A stretch of 64,000 nucleotides of DNA, taken from assembly GCF_964656455.1 (NCBI RefSeq), contig NC_135715.1, forward strand, positions 75,343,414 to 75,407,413, given 5' to 3'. The notes under the pieces were generated by a model, which was not told the DNA's origin, made no database searches, and worked only from the letters and a program-made list of their open reading frames with translations. The stretch's first letter is position 1. The number at the start of each line of letters is the position of its first letter. The stretch comes from Halichoerus grypus. Lineage: Eukaryota > Chordata > Mammalia > Carnivora > Phocidae. The position numbers and the translations under genes are program-made. Positions 21,822 to 32,701 of the stretch are shown here, one piece after another.

Positions 21822-23150
21822 AAGGCAGCTTGAGCATGGGTGAACTTACCTAGGGAGAGAGTGTGGAGTAAAACAGAAGAGGGTCAAGGACCAAGCCTTG
21901 AAGAACCATATCAGTTAATGGCCAGGTAAGAAAGAGGAACCTGGGAAGGAGAGGCAGAGCCCTTGTTAGAGAGGAAAATAAATAGAGCATGGCATTGTAG
22001 AATTCAAAGGAAGGAGGTTTTATGAAAGAGAGGTGATCAATAGTTTCAAAGGCTGCAGAAAGGTCAAGTATTTTGACGTACTTTGAGGACTAAAATCTCT
22101 GCATTGAATTTGGCAGCACAGGCATCATTGGTGCCCTCTGTATGAGCTGTTTTGGGAATGACAGAGGAGCCCAGCTGAAGAGGGAGTCTGAAGGGAAGAA
22201 ATGAGGCATGCTTTGTGTCTTGCTTTGACTGTTCAGGGGAGAAATGGAGTAGGTGGTAGCCAGAGGGTCCAGAGAGGGAGAGCCCTCTGCTCTAAGTGTG
22301 AGATAAGAGAGAGGGCATCCAGGTAGATATACACAGGTTTACAGAAATGGCAAGGGAATTTAATGGACTTTCTGTCTGCTGACATCTATTTTCTCTGAGA
22401 AGTAGGAAGTGAGGCCCTCTACCGAGTGGGGAGAGGAGGTTGGGGTAGTTGGGTGGTGGTTGGAAGTTTGAGGAAAGTGGATAAAGTGTGAAGTAGTCAC
22501 CATAGAAAGTGGGAGAATGAGTTAACTGGAGAGATGTCCTCATTGAGGTTGGTGATCATGAATTGTCTTTTCTTACTTGATTGCTCTCCTAGTTGATTGC
22601 TCTCACTAGGAGAGCCCACGAGCAGATAAAGCTGCGAGTTGAATCCATCCAGATGAGCATCATGGGAAGATGGAGGGGTGAGGGGGCTAGGATATTGGCT
22701 TGGCTGTTACTTAAATGATGGTCCTTAGATAAGGAGGGCCATGAAGAAAGGAGGGCACCGATGGTTGGAGAAAGTAGAGGACTGAGTAACAGAGCACTTC
22801 CAGGGAGGTGATAACTGAGCAGGCAAGCTTTGGGGAGAGGCTATGAGAAGCTTACTGCAGAGAATTAGATTCTGGGAGGGGACCAGGCCCAGGGTTTGAC
22901 TGTGGGAAAGTTGGCGGAATAAAGGAAAAGATCATGGGGGGTGAGGAGATGAGGGGATTGAGAGGCCAGCAGTCATTCATGTAGACATTGAACTCACTTG
23001 AGGTGATGGTGGAGATGGAGAGGTTGACTGAGCCCCATACCAAGGCTGCAAAGACCAGGTCAGGTGCATGCTTAAGGCATGAGCTTCTAAAAAGCAGTGT
23101 TAGGGTTTTCTTCCCCTGTAACATGAGGTGGTTATGTCAGAAGAGGTCTG
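21822..23150 (-). mobile_element. L2 LINE, antisense, ORF2 5' portion
   Basis: Antisense L2 coding sequence: 'aaggaccaagccttgaagaa' overlies the position of the conserved RT GVPQG-like motif, now destroyed. 'gaggtgatcaatagtttcaa', 'aggcagaaaggtcaagtat'-like sequence and the minus-strand frame at 22292-22543 resemble L2 ORF2p in its proline-rich stretch. With 19870-21125 this gives roughly 2.6 kb of L2 proper. Confidence 0.72.
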
Positions 23151-24169
23151 ATCATTGCCATTTATTTATTCATCTATCCATTCAATAGTTCACCCTAGCA
23201 CCGGGCCTATGATCTAAAAGCATTTCCAAAACTGTGTTGCATGAGAATATATTGAATGACAAGAATATAGCAAACTCTGAGTTAGGCTTGCAGTCCCAGG
23301 TGTAAATGAAAAAGTCTTTTCTCAGGGTATTTGCAGTCATAAGCAAGACTGGTGTGTTGAGAAATGGATTCCAATAATAAGTAAATGTCACTCTGGGTCT
23401 ATATTTCATAGAGGAGAGAGTTAACATATTTGGGGGAGCGAGTGGGGGTGCTGGTGATGGCTTTCCTAAGACAACTCTGGGTTTGGAAAAACACACGATT
23501 GGCCTAAGTGGCTTGAGGTGTGGACAGAAGTGGTAGTTGTATTTGTCTTTGGGATTCCTCAATCCCTGCCTGTTGGACTGACCTGACTACAAGGATTAGA
23601 AGCTAGAGAAGAGTTTTCCCAGTTCCCTCAGAGTCTCCATGAAAGAAGGCTGCCTCAAGTCTCATCTGGCTCCTCGAGGGAGGGAATCAGGATCTCAGCA
23701 CACCTGGAACCCATCCCATAGGTGAGGGACCGGCTGTGTTCTCTGAAGGAGTTTCCTACATGCTGCCGCTCTGCTTCCCTTATTTTTCAGCCATGTCCTT
23801 AGGAACCCGCCTCCCTGTCCTCCTCATAAGTAATTATAGATGGATTGCTGCAGCTTTAACATCACCAGCTGTCCCCTTTAGGAACTGGGCCCCTGTCATA
23901 ACCTTTGCTTCCGATGTTCCCCGATGTGGTACAACTAAATATTTTTCTTCTTCTGCACATGAGGTGAACAGAGAATATCTCTGTCATGGCTTCTGTTGAT
24001 TTTCCCTGTGAACTCGGGCCTGGGGTGTGTGGCTGGCTCCCTGGCTCCCTGAGGCCATCACGCAGTTTTAAGAAGTGCAGTATTTGCAGTAACTCAGAAT
24101 CCTGTTTGTCTGGTTCCACATCATTCTGTTTATAGCATTCCCCCCTACCCCCCCCCACTGGTCTGTAAA

Positions 24170-24170
<1 letters not shown>
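23151..24170. other. No gene recognised (1 kb)
   Basis: Unrecognised sequence. Open frames at 23182-23562 (-, 126 codons) and 23736-23999 (+) show no known domain. Confidence 0.4.

Positions 24171-24173
<3 letters not shown>

Positions 24174-24209
<36 letters not shown>
24174..24209. repeat. (TG)n microsatellite
   Basis: About 17 TG units followed by 'gtgtgtacatatatag'. Likely length-polymorphic. Confidence 0.97.
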
Positions 24210-24859
24210 TGTGTACATATATAGATAAGGATGGGGAGTACCTGTATCAGATAACCCAGGGAAAGGGTTGAATTAACTTCATTTTCATGTTTCAATAACA
24301 GGCATCTCAAGCTAAGTAAACATCGCTTCTCACACCCCATTGGCAATTTCATTACTGGGCCTTGAGATAACAGCAAGTTTACAGGAGAAGGTTTGGTAAA
24401 TTAGACTTGAAAAAAGATTGACAGCTCACATAATGAATGGGACACACAGAAAAGAGAGTGTTGTGTGTGTGTGAAGAACGTGAATTAATAGGCTGTTGTG
24501 CTAAATATCGAGTCATGTCCTCTTGGGAGGCGTGAAGGGACTTTGATGATAATAAGTAGCTTTTGAGAAAACTTAAAATTAAAAAACTAATAGAGTTAAG
24601 ATTAGAATTATTATGTAATTAGCTCTTTATATACTATAATGGTAGTACCCTAACACAGATTGAATTGCTATAATGCATTTCAAAAAACTTCGGATTAAAG
24701 CAAAAAATAAATTAATAATATGAATGTAGAAAGTCTGTGGTTCTTTTGGAAATAAATACAAAATACTTGCAAAACAATTTATTTACATTATACATCAGCC
24801 ATTATTCACTATGTTAATGATATCTTAAAATAGCTTATTTTTTGTTTTATATTTAATTT
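24210..24859. other. No gene recognised, AT-rich
   Basis: AT-rich sequence without recognisable repeats, except a short GT run near 24463-24474. Confidence 0.4.
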
Positions 24860-25100
24860 ATAAATATAATACAATGTTAGAAACCTTTTTAAACATATGA
24901 ATAAAAACACAGTACACATCTGTGTACACAGTACCCATGAAAAGAACCAATACAGTTGAAGCCCCTTCCAGTTACCTTCTCTTCCCTGGCCACTCTCTCC
25001 ACAAATTGTTTTGTATATTTACTGCATATATACATACATAAACAATCTATATTACTATTGTTTTTTATATATAGAAATTTACTTTTGTCCCCTTTCATAG
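24860..25100 (-). mobile_element. L1M-type 3' UTR fragment, antisense
   Basis: 'gtacacatctgtgtacacag', 'ccatgaaaagaaccaataca', 'gaagccccttccagttacct' and 'catacataaacaatctatat' follow the reverse-complement layout of an old L1 3' UTR. Diverged. Confidence 0.5.
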
Positions 25101-25220
25101 TTCCTGGTGAGCAGTCTGGAGTTCTGGTCTACCTCTCAAGGCTATTCAGGGACCTAGATTCCTTCCAGGCATGCTAACCCCTCCAGGGCAGAGCCTCTCT
25201 GTCTTTGGTAAAGGATTGCT

Positions 25221-25335
25221 GCTTTTTCCTTTTTTTTTTTTTTCTTAAGTAGGCTCTGTGCCCAACATGGGACTTGAACCCATGACCCTGAGATCAAGAG
25301 TTACATGCTGTACTGACTGAGCCAGTTAGGTGCCC
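25221..25335 (-). mobile_element. CAN-SINE, short old form, antisense
   Basis: About 115-bp form lacking the purine-rich body: T-rich tail, 'cttaagtaggctctgtgccc', 'gagatcaagagttacatgct' and a decayed head 'gagccagttaggtgccc'. A perfect 15-bp duplication 'tggtaaaggattgct' lies at 25206-25220 and 25336-25350. Confidence 0.96.
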
Positions 25336-25350
25336 TGGTAAAGGATTGCT

Positions 25351-26312
25351 TTTTTAAATCTCCAAAGTATCATGAACCAATATTTGTAAATTACAATAAG
25401 AAGGAACAATTATTATAAAAATGAAATAAAAAAACATAAAATATTGCTGTGCTGTCACCTACGTAGTTAGGAGAAAAATAGTGACTCCTTATACTGACAG
25501 GCTATAAGTGCATTTTGAATGGATACCATTTATAACAATGTTCAAAGTTTTTAACATGGCCAATTGCTTACTTCTTCCTTATCAAATTGATTTAATCTAG
25601 GTTGGATTGACATTTGTATATTTGAGATTCATGAAATAGGGAAGCCTGTGCTATGGATCATTTATTTTCAAGCTATCTAGTTCTCCAGGTTTTTGTTTTC
25701 CTAACTCATTGGCCATCCAGGAGCGTGGTGCTCCCCTTAGGGGAGAAGATGAACAGTCAGTGAAGAAGGGACTTCCCCCATCATGACTATGTTCCTTCAG
25801 GTATTTTCCTGGAACTGGTAGTAGGCAATATAGATATTCCCAGGGAAGACTCTGGAAGCAATCAGAACACTGTATCAATTAATTCAGTTCCAAGAGTATT
25901 CTGTTACATAGGGCTGAAAATTTACTTTCCATACTATTTATTATCCCAAATGATGTTCAGTCACATTATTCAATGTCAGTTCCCAGATATTCTACAGTGA
26001 GCTAAAGCCAAAAAGTAAAATGAAAAGGGTTACTCAGATAATAAAATGGCCCTACCCAAAGACCCCCAAATCAGGCTATAAGCCCCTTCCCACCATCAGA
26101 ATCCCAATGAAAACTTACCTCCTGACTTTGTTTCACTAATATTATTATCATCTACTCTAGGTGAGAATAAATCAGAGGAAGTAATTGACAGGCATTTGAA
26201 AATGCACTACATTCCCTTTTATATTACTGCCTTTTACTAATATATAAATGATCTTTGCCAACTTGCTTTCAATTTAAAAAACTCTAAAATTTTCTCAAAG
26301 TAAATAATATTT
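25351..26312. other. No gene recognised (0.96 kb)
   Basis: AT-rich, unrecognised. The minus-strand open frame at 25651-25878 (75 codons) has no known domain. Confidence 0.4.
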
Positions 26313-26329
26313 TGAAGGTCCTTATTTTA

Positions 26330-26500
26330 TTTTTTATTTTTTTATTTTTATTTTTTAAAGATTTTATTTATTTTTTTGATAGAGAGCACAAGTAGGCAAA
26401 GAGGCAGGCAGACGGAGAGCGAGAGAGAGAAGCAGGCTCCCCACTGAGCAGGGAGCCCGACGTGGGGCTCGATTCCAGGACTGAGCCACCCAGGCGCCTC
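26330..26500 (-). mobile_element. CAN-SINE with internal deletion, antisense
   Basis: Flanked by a perfect 17-bp duplication 'tgaaggtccttatttta' at 26313-26329 and 26501-26517. The tRNA-like part jumps from 'cgattccagga' straight to 'ctgagccacccagg', losing about 40 bases between the A-box and B-box regions. Confidence 0.97.
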
Positions 26501-26517
26501 TGAAGGTCCTTATTTTA

Positions 26518-26869
26518 AAATAAGACCGCTTTTTCTGCCTCTCTAGGGGAGGAGTTAAGTGCTGGATGACATTAGCATTTAATTGTAAAGAAAATCTGTT
26601 CTTCGACCTTTATACATTGCTCACATTTTCATATTGTTTTAAATTCTTACATTTTGATAAAGTTGAATAAATCTGGATGGATGTTTGAAACTGTGTTCTA
26701 AAAGATATGCTTGTGTTTAGTAGCAAGAATCAGGGACCAGTTTAGATGAAATGGAGAATTGCCTAGTCTCTTAGACCATGAAATTAGCTCACAAATAGGG
26801 TGCTAGTTCAGGGCTAAGCAGGGGAGGTCCAGGGGCAGGAATTCAGATTTAAGTATGAAAGATAGAGTA
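26518..26869. other. No gene recognised
   Basis: Unrecognised sequence between the deleted SINE and the Tigger-like element. Confidence 0.4.
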
Positions 26870-27479
26870 CAGTTGACCCTTGAACAATGTGGGGGTTAGG
26901 GGTACCAACCCCACACACAGTCTAAAATCTGTGTATAAATTTTGACTCCCCCAAAACTTAACTACTAATAGTAGTCACACTTTTTACTGTGATATATAAT
27001 TTACTGGAGAGGTGAACTGCTCATGCTAAAAGATGATTAGCATTACAGGCGTTTTAAGCAGCTACTTTGGAGCTCACTGCAATGGTAAAAGGTGGCTATA
27101 GTATGTCCTACAGTTAATTTTATGCAGTTATGACTTAATATTGCATCTTTACATTTGGTTATATTTTTCTTGACTGAGAGTGGTGCCATGTATGGTCTGT
27201 GCGTGCATAAGTTTTGATAAATTTTCACTTTTTATAATAGATCTGTGTATATTTAATGGTAGTAAATGATAAAATAGACTACTGTCTACGTAAATTTTAT
27301 GCATTCATGACATACCTGATTTTTCTTAATTTTTTCAGTATTTCTAGGCTAAACAGTTGTGGGTGAGTTTTTTCAAACTGTCATAAATCTTCAAAAAATT
27401 TTCCAATCTATTTATTTTTTAAAATTTGCATATAAGCAGACCCATGCCATTCAAACCCGCATTGATCGAGGGTCAACTG
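26870..27479. mobile_element. Tigger-like (Tc1/mariner) DNA transposon, deletion derivative
   Basis: 610 bp with terminal inverted repeats. The left end CAGTTGACCCTTGAACAATG and the reverse complement of the right end CAGTTGACCCTCGATCAATG agree at 18 of 20 bases. The left flank is TA, as expected for this superfamily; the right flank is decayed (TT). Internal landmarks such as 'gactcccccaaaacttaact' fit Tigger elements. No transposase frame survives. Confidence 0.88.
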
Positions 27480-28458
27480 TTTCTGCAGATATCAAATGAA
27501 AAGTGTTTTTATGGATGCTCGGGGAACATGGAATCGTGGGTGAAAAGGTGCAACTAGATAGCTTTCTTGTCTGGCGAAGGAATAAAATCATGTGTTTTGA
27601 CCACTCTTGGTGTGGGGACAAAGGTAAGATGGGAAAGACTGTAGTTTATGAGACTGTCTTCCAAAGAATCACTACGAAGAAGAACCGCTGATAAATGTCA
27701 TGTCAAAGGGTCTGAGGACACGCAAAATTTAAAAGGGCATTTTCCAAGGAATGCACATTCCTTTCGATTTGTCAACAAACCCGAAACGTTGCCTCTGAGG
27801 CACAAGAAGCAGCCTCGGCATTTTTGTCAATGGAGGAGTAGATTCCTTTCTACGCACACAGCAACATAACTGACATTTTTTTCTCTTCTTAATAAAGACT
27901 TCCACTCCCTTGACCTTTAGAGTTGACCTTCTAAAACACAGTGCACCATTTCTTGCGTAGTTATCACCTGTTCGGCTACACAATTGCCCCGCTCGGACTC
28001 ACACTGCCAGTTGAGCTGGAAGCGACCGTAGGTGCCTGCTACAGTCCTTTGGTTTTCAGTGTGAAGCGCAGAGAAAATACAGCCATTTTGTGAGTAACCA
28101 TCCATAATTCTATTATTGAGAGGTTAAGAATGGACAGTCAAGTCTATCTGAGAGGATATAGGGGGTAAGTTTATAGAGTAGCTTCCATTAGCAGTTACTA
28201 ACTTCTATAAAAATTTTCTCACCCTGAGTGTATCTATGGGCTGTCACCCTGAGTCTAGAAGACCCACTAATTCATTAGCAGGTGGTCCTTGCGTATTGCA
28301 CAAAACAGGCTTCCAGGCATTGGGAATGTGATAGAAAAAAAAAAAAAAGTCTGTAAATGGTATCGGTAAGCAACGGTTTCAGACAAATACAGGACAAAGT
28401 TGTTTGCAGGGTGTTCTCATTCCATGTACTGTGATCTGCGAAGGGATGGAAAGAAGGC
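27480..28458. other. No gene recognised (1 kb upstream of the CpG island)
   Basis: Single-copy-looking sequence without recognised repeats, including a 14-base A run near 28335. Open frames of 60-85 codons on both strands lack known domains. It flanks the CpG island and could contain promoter-proximal DNA, but nothing specific supports that. Confidence 0.4.
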
Positions 28459-28805
28459 CAGAGTGGAGCGCAGCCAACGGAGGGGCACCGGGGCGCAGCG
28501 TGGGGCCGAAGAGCTGGCCGAGCCGCCCGCAGGCTCCTGTAGTAACCACGGCTACTCCTAAGGCTAGTGCTAAGCGGCTAGGGCCAAGAGCAACTGCGCT
28601 TTTGAGCACTCCCCGTGCGCGGCGCACATCGGAGCTCTTGCCGTGCACCGTGCACCGGTGCTGAATCCTCAGGATAATGACCAGGCGGACGGACAGTTAC
28701 CATCCCAGGTGCCCGCGGCGGGGCTGAGCCTCAGTGAGGCCGGCCCCCTCAGACACCGCGCTGGTGACAGGCGGCGGCCGAGAGCACCCAGCCGCGTGAC
28801 CCAAG
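28459..28805. promoter_or_regulatory. CpG island (candidate promoter)
   Basis: About 350 bp of G+C-rich sequence. I counted roughly 30 CpG dinucleotides by eye, an observed/expected ratio clearly above 0.6, in a window that is otherwise CpG-poor. Dense parts are 28485-28530 and 28705-28800. No recognised repeat explains it. Most mammalian CpG islands mark promoters. No TATA box, first exon or donor site could be assigned, so direction and gene are unknown. It could be an unannotated lncRNA or alternative promoter, or an orphan island. Confidence 0.65.
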
Positions 28806-29414
28806 CCCCTCCCACCTATTCATCGCACCTATCGGCTCCCAGCCCGGGCTGTGGGGTTTGTTCAAGTGCGGAGCGAAGCCACGTGGAGGGTGGCGGGGAA
28901 AGGATGCTCTTGCTGGGCCGCAAACATAAAGCTGCCTCTCAAAAGGACGATGTACAGGGTCACTGCAGCTCTCACTGGTTCATCATCTTGGACCAGCCTC
29001 CCCTTGTGTCCACCGCCCCATCCTTACATATCCTTACTGGTCCTCGGAGGTCCGGTGGAAATGCCAGCTCCTTGGCAGAGACTTCCCCGCGCCCCCGGCC
29101 CTTAGCTCACAGAACGTGTCCTGCCTTGGCCTCCAGCTGTCCTTAACAGAATCACTTCCTATCTGTAGTCACTGTGGTCATTCTGGTGACATCTTGCCCA
29201 ACTAGAAAGCACTTCAGGGCCGGTGCCTGGTCACGTAGGTGTGCCCTGAAGCTCTGGGTACAGTAGCTGGGCAGAGTCCAGCTGAATTTTGTTGCGTGGC
29301 CTCTGGGAAAAGGGAAGGACCGGCTGGGTGACCTCCTCACATCTTCCTAGGGGGCAGGTGGGGCTAGAGCTTGTCTGTCGGGAGGGAGCCGCTCTGTGTG
29401 TGGCATCATAGCTG
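28806..29414. other. No gene recognised, GC-rich shoulder
   Basis: Moderately GC-rich. It contains most of a 167-codon + strand open frame (28643-29146) that begins in the CpG island and is rich in Pro, Ser, Arg and Ala, as random GC-rich frames are. No domain is seen. Confidence 0.4.
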
Positions 29415-29625
29415 TGTTTAGTAGCTGTGCCCTGGGGCTCAAAATCCTGCTCCTCCCATGGCTAGCTGTGCAATCTGGGGAAGTTACTAAGGCCCAGATT
29501 TGTCTCCATTTTAAATTTAGGAGTACGATTTATCTCAAGTGTCATTGTGAGGATTAAATGAGATTTTATATGTGCTTGATACATAGTAAGACGTAATAAG
29601 CAGCATTTATTATCATTATGGTGGG
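29415..29625 (-). repeat. MIR, antisense
   Basis: The reverse-complement MIR order is clear: 'ggctagctgtgcaatctggg', 'gaagttactaaggcccagat', 'attgtgaggattaaatgaga', 'cttgatacatagtaagacgt'. Confidence 0.8.
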
Positions 29626-29970
29626 TTGGCAGGTGCCATCCCAGAAAGTGCATTTTACTTCTCCTTTAAGCCATGAAGTGTAACTGGGAAGTTCTGTGGG
29701 AAAACGGTGGTAGCTGCAGCTAAAAGGCTGCTGTGTGGGTCTGTGCTGCAAAGTAGAGTGGGTGATTAGAGGTGGGGTCACACTTGGGCGAGCTCAAGTG
29801 TAGGCTGTGTGTCCCCTGACTCTCTTAAATCAAGGTTAAGATGGGTAGGTTCAAGGAGAGATCAGTACTCCAGATGCCTTTCCTTTTCAGTTTCCTAGTT
29901 TGCTGAATGAGAGAGAGTGTGGCCCCACACTCTCTCCCCACCCCTTCCCCATGCCCCCTCCTCCTCTTCT
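29626..29970. other. No gene recognised
   Basis: Unrecognised sequence between the MIR and the minisatellite. Confidence 0.4.
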
Positions 29971-29971
29971 T

Positions 29972-30180
29972 CCCTGGGTGCTCCCTCCCCTCTCCTTCCC
30001 TGGGTCCTCCCTCCCTTCTCCTTCCCTGGGTGCTCCCTCCTCCTCTCCTTCCCTGGGTGCTCCCTCCCCTCTCCTTCCCTGGGTCCTCCCTCCCCTCTCC
30101 TTCCCTGGGTGCTCCCTCCCCTCTCCTTCCCTGGGTCCTCCCTCCCCTTTCCTTCCCTGGGTGCTCCCTTCCCTCTCCTC
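29972..30180. repeat. 26-bp minisatellite, 8 copies
   Basis: Eight head-to-tail copies of a 26-bp unit starting 'ccctgggtgctccctcccct' (one copy is 27 bp). Position 9 alternates G and C between copies (G,C,G,G,C,G,C,G), so part of the array has a 52-bp higher-order period. Frames through it give repetitive Pro/Ser/Leu-rich or Gly/Glu/Arg-rich peptides that are artefacts of the repeat. Confidence 0.97.
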
Positions 30181-32360
30181 ACACATCCCAGAGAGCTCTT
30201 AGTTTTATTGTTCTGCACCCTCTAAGAAAACCACTTCCTGCCCCCGGTTGATAGAGTGACTTAAAGTGTCCAGGAACCCATTTGGCTGAGGAGGAGGGAA
30301 GAGGTGGCAAAAATACACTGATGGGACCAAGGGGGTGGAGGCTCCTCATAAAACAGAATGCAGTAGTCACATGGCCTCTGAGAACACACGGGAGCATAAA
30401 GGGCAACGAGAACATGAACCCAAGGGAGCACTTTGCTGCCAAGGGCAGTATAAGAATGTGCCCGGAGTTTTCTCTTTGCTGCAGGTCTCTGAACTCTGCC
30501 CGGCCCTGCCAGAGGCGGGGAGGGGTCACCATGCAGGTCTGAGCCAGCTTGCTCTCCACCCCCCCCACCCCCCAGACATTGCTTCTGGTTCTGGCAGGAG
30601 CTGACAAATGCAGTTCTGTGTACCACAGCCATGACCAACATGGAGGCAAGAGCAGTCCTGTTGGTCTTTCTTCTCTGGGCCCTCGCTGGTCCAGCAGGGC
30701 TGCCTTCTCCTCCAGTGTCCCTGCCCCCCTATTCTGCTTCAGGCCTGGGCCAGGTCTACTCTTCCTCCTAAGAAGCCACTTCCCTTCACTTCCACAAGTA
30801 TTTATTCCCATCCATCATCTCCTTTCCTTTCCTGCACTGGCTCCTTACCTATGGCCTACATAACATCTCCCATGCCACGTGTCCAGATGCTGTGCCCTGC
30901 CCTTGCCTGAGTTCTCCAGGGACAGCACACTGGCTTTGCCTTTGGAAATTCCCCTGAGCCTGGGAGGGAATCTCTCCACCTTGAACTCTTTTTGTCTTTT
31001 TCTCTGTTTCCATCCTGCTATGATGTGTCTGGACTCTCCAGTTGGCTGACCCTCGGGAGACCTTGATTTTGGTTTCTTTCCTGGACCTGGTCCATCAGCC
31101 ATGCTCCCTCCCCGCACTACCCTGCTTTGCAGGTGGCTCAGGCCAGCTTCAGCCCTCAGCCGGACCCACATTTTGGGGTTTCTTCCCCCCGGTGTCACTC
31201 AGCACTCACAGATCCCACCTGCCCCCGAGGGAGAAGTGGGCATAAGTCCTGGTTCTGGGAGTGTTTCCTCTCTCCATTCCCGATGCAATGCCGGTGTGGC
31301 TATCCTGCTCAGTCATCACATTCCACAGTTGGTCTGGGCCCTGAGATAGTCCTGGCATGGGACTTGGCCTTGCTGTCCCTCCCCTGGGGACCATGGTGAC
31401 CCAGCTCTGGGAGCCTGAGAGGCCAGCTGCTGGTGACGAAGCCCCGAGCCACGGAAGTTCTGGAACCCTGCCACTGCTCTCTGTGCTCAGGCTGGGCAGT
31501 GTCTTTGAGTCATGGGGCTGTCGTACAGCTGGGGGAGGATGACAGCACACCAGTGGCACCAGGACCCTTCGATTGGCCAATAAGGGACTGAACCTGCCTT
31601 GCTCTCTTCTTCAAGTAGTATGGCTGAAAACACTGGGCTCTAACTTTCTGGGGGGAGCAGAGCTCGTCTCTAACATCCTGCCTGGCAGAGAGCACACTGG
31701 GTCGGTGGCCTCCTCCTCTGGCCAAGGCCTGTCCATCCCAGCATGCGGGTGTCGTAGTCTGGGTGGCAAGAGGCGGCCAGTGATGCCAACTGCAGGCCCT
31801 GGCCTGGGGCCCCAGGGCTGGCCCTCCCGGCAAAAGCGGGTCTGGGAAGGCCCCCAGGAGGTCACGAAGAAGGAATGGGCCAGATGAAGCCCCAGAGTTG
31901 TTCTGAACTAACAGACCCAGAACTCTCAGACCAGGTGGCACCCCCAGGCTTCTCTGCCCTTCTTTATACACCTGTAGTGGTGGCTTTCCTGTCCCCCTCC
32001 TCCCACCCCCCAGACTGGGAGCCTCGGGAACAGGACCTAGTCCTGCCTACCATTGTATCTGTAAGGCACTGAGAGGATAGAGGCACTGGGGGGCCTGCAG
32101 TGATTGTGGTCACTGCCTCTGACCACGGGGCCCAGCAGGAATGTGAGGGGCCCGGGCACTGGCAAGCCACTGCCAAGAAGCCAGGCATATAATTGGCCAA
32201 TGATGCAAGGTCGGGGCAGGTTTCAGACCTGCCCGGGGAATCTCGCTGCCTGCGCTCTGCATCTCAGCCAGACCCTCCGTCACGGGCATGGGGTCTGAGG
32301 ACCGCTCCAGAGCAGGGAACTCTTCTCTGCTTTCAGACCAAAATACTTTTAGACTGTGGG
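30181..32360. other. No gene recognised (2.2 kb), GC-rich
   Basis: G+C-rich, SINE-free sequence. The longest open frame of the window lies here (30179-30811, minus, 210 codons), with others at 31510-31971 (-) and 31206-31580 (-). None shows a recognisable domain or repeats a known protein, and opposing frames overlap. I do not call genes. Confidence 0.4.
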
Positions 32361-32623
32361 TGATGTGGGAAACAAAGGCAGAAGGAAATGCAGATAAAAT
32401 GGAAATGTCCTTATAACCTGCAGCCCATTGACAAGTACCTGAGGCATGTCGAGTATCCTGTTCCTCCAGGAAGCTCCCAGCTGTCTGAATGTGAATGCCT
32501 TGCTAGAGAGAAAAACAACCTTGGTTTGACAATAGCAAGGCCTCCTGTATCCTGTGAGTCTTCTTTAGCATATGACAGTCCTTCTGAAACTTCCCTTATC
32601 TTTACTAACCCCCAGCCCGGAAG

Positions 32624-32630
32624 TATATAA
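32624..32630 (+). promoter_or_regulatory. LTR TATA box
   Basis: 'tatataa', about 72 bases upstream of the AATAAA signal, the arrangement expected in a retroviral LTR promoter. It could start transcription to the right; activity is unknown. Confidence 0.6.
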
Positions 32631-32695
32631 TCAGTTGCTCCTCACAATCCCAGGGCGGCAGCTCTTCCTGCCCATGGGTCCTGTCCCCGTGCTTT

Positions 32696-32701
32696 AATAA
32701 A
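32696..32701 (+). terminator. LTR polyadenylation signal
   Basis: AATAAA within the solo LTR, on the same strand as its TATA box. Confidence 0.6.

Noticed and set aside
29887..30251. Several overlapping open frames of about 100 codons on both strands with repetitive Gly/Glu/Arg- or Pro/Ser-rich translations
   Set aside because: They are translations of the 26-bp minisatellite in every frame, not a repeat-domain protein.
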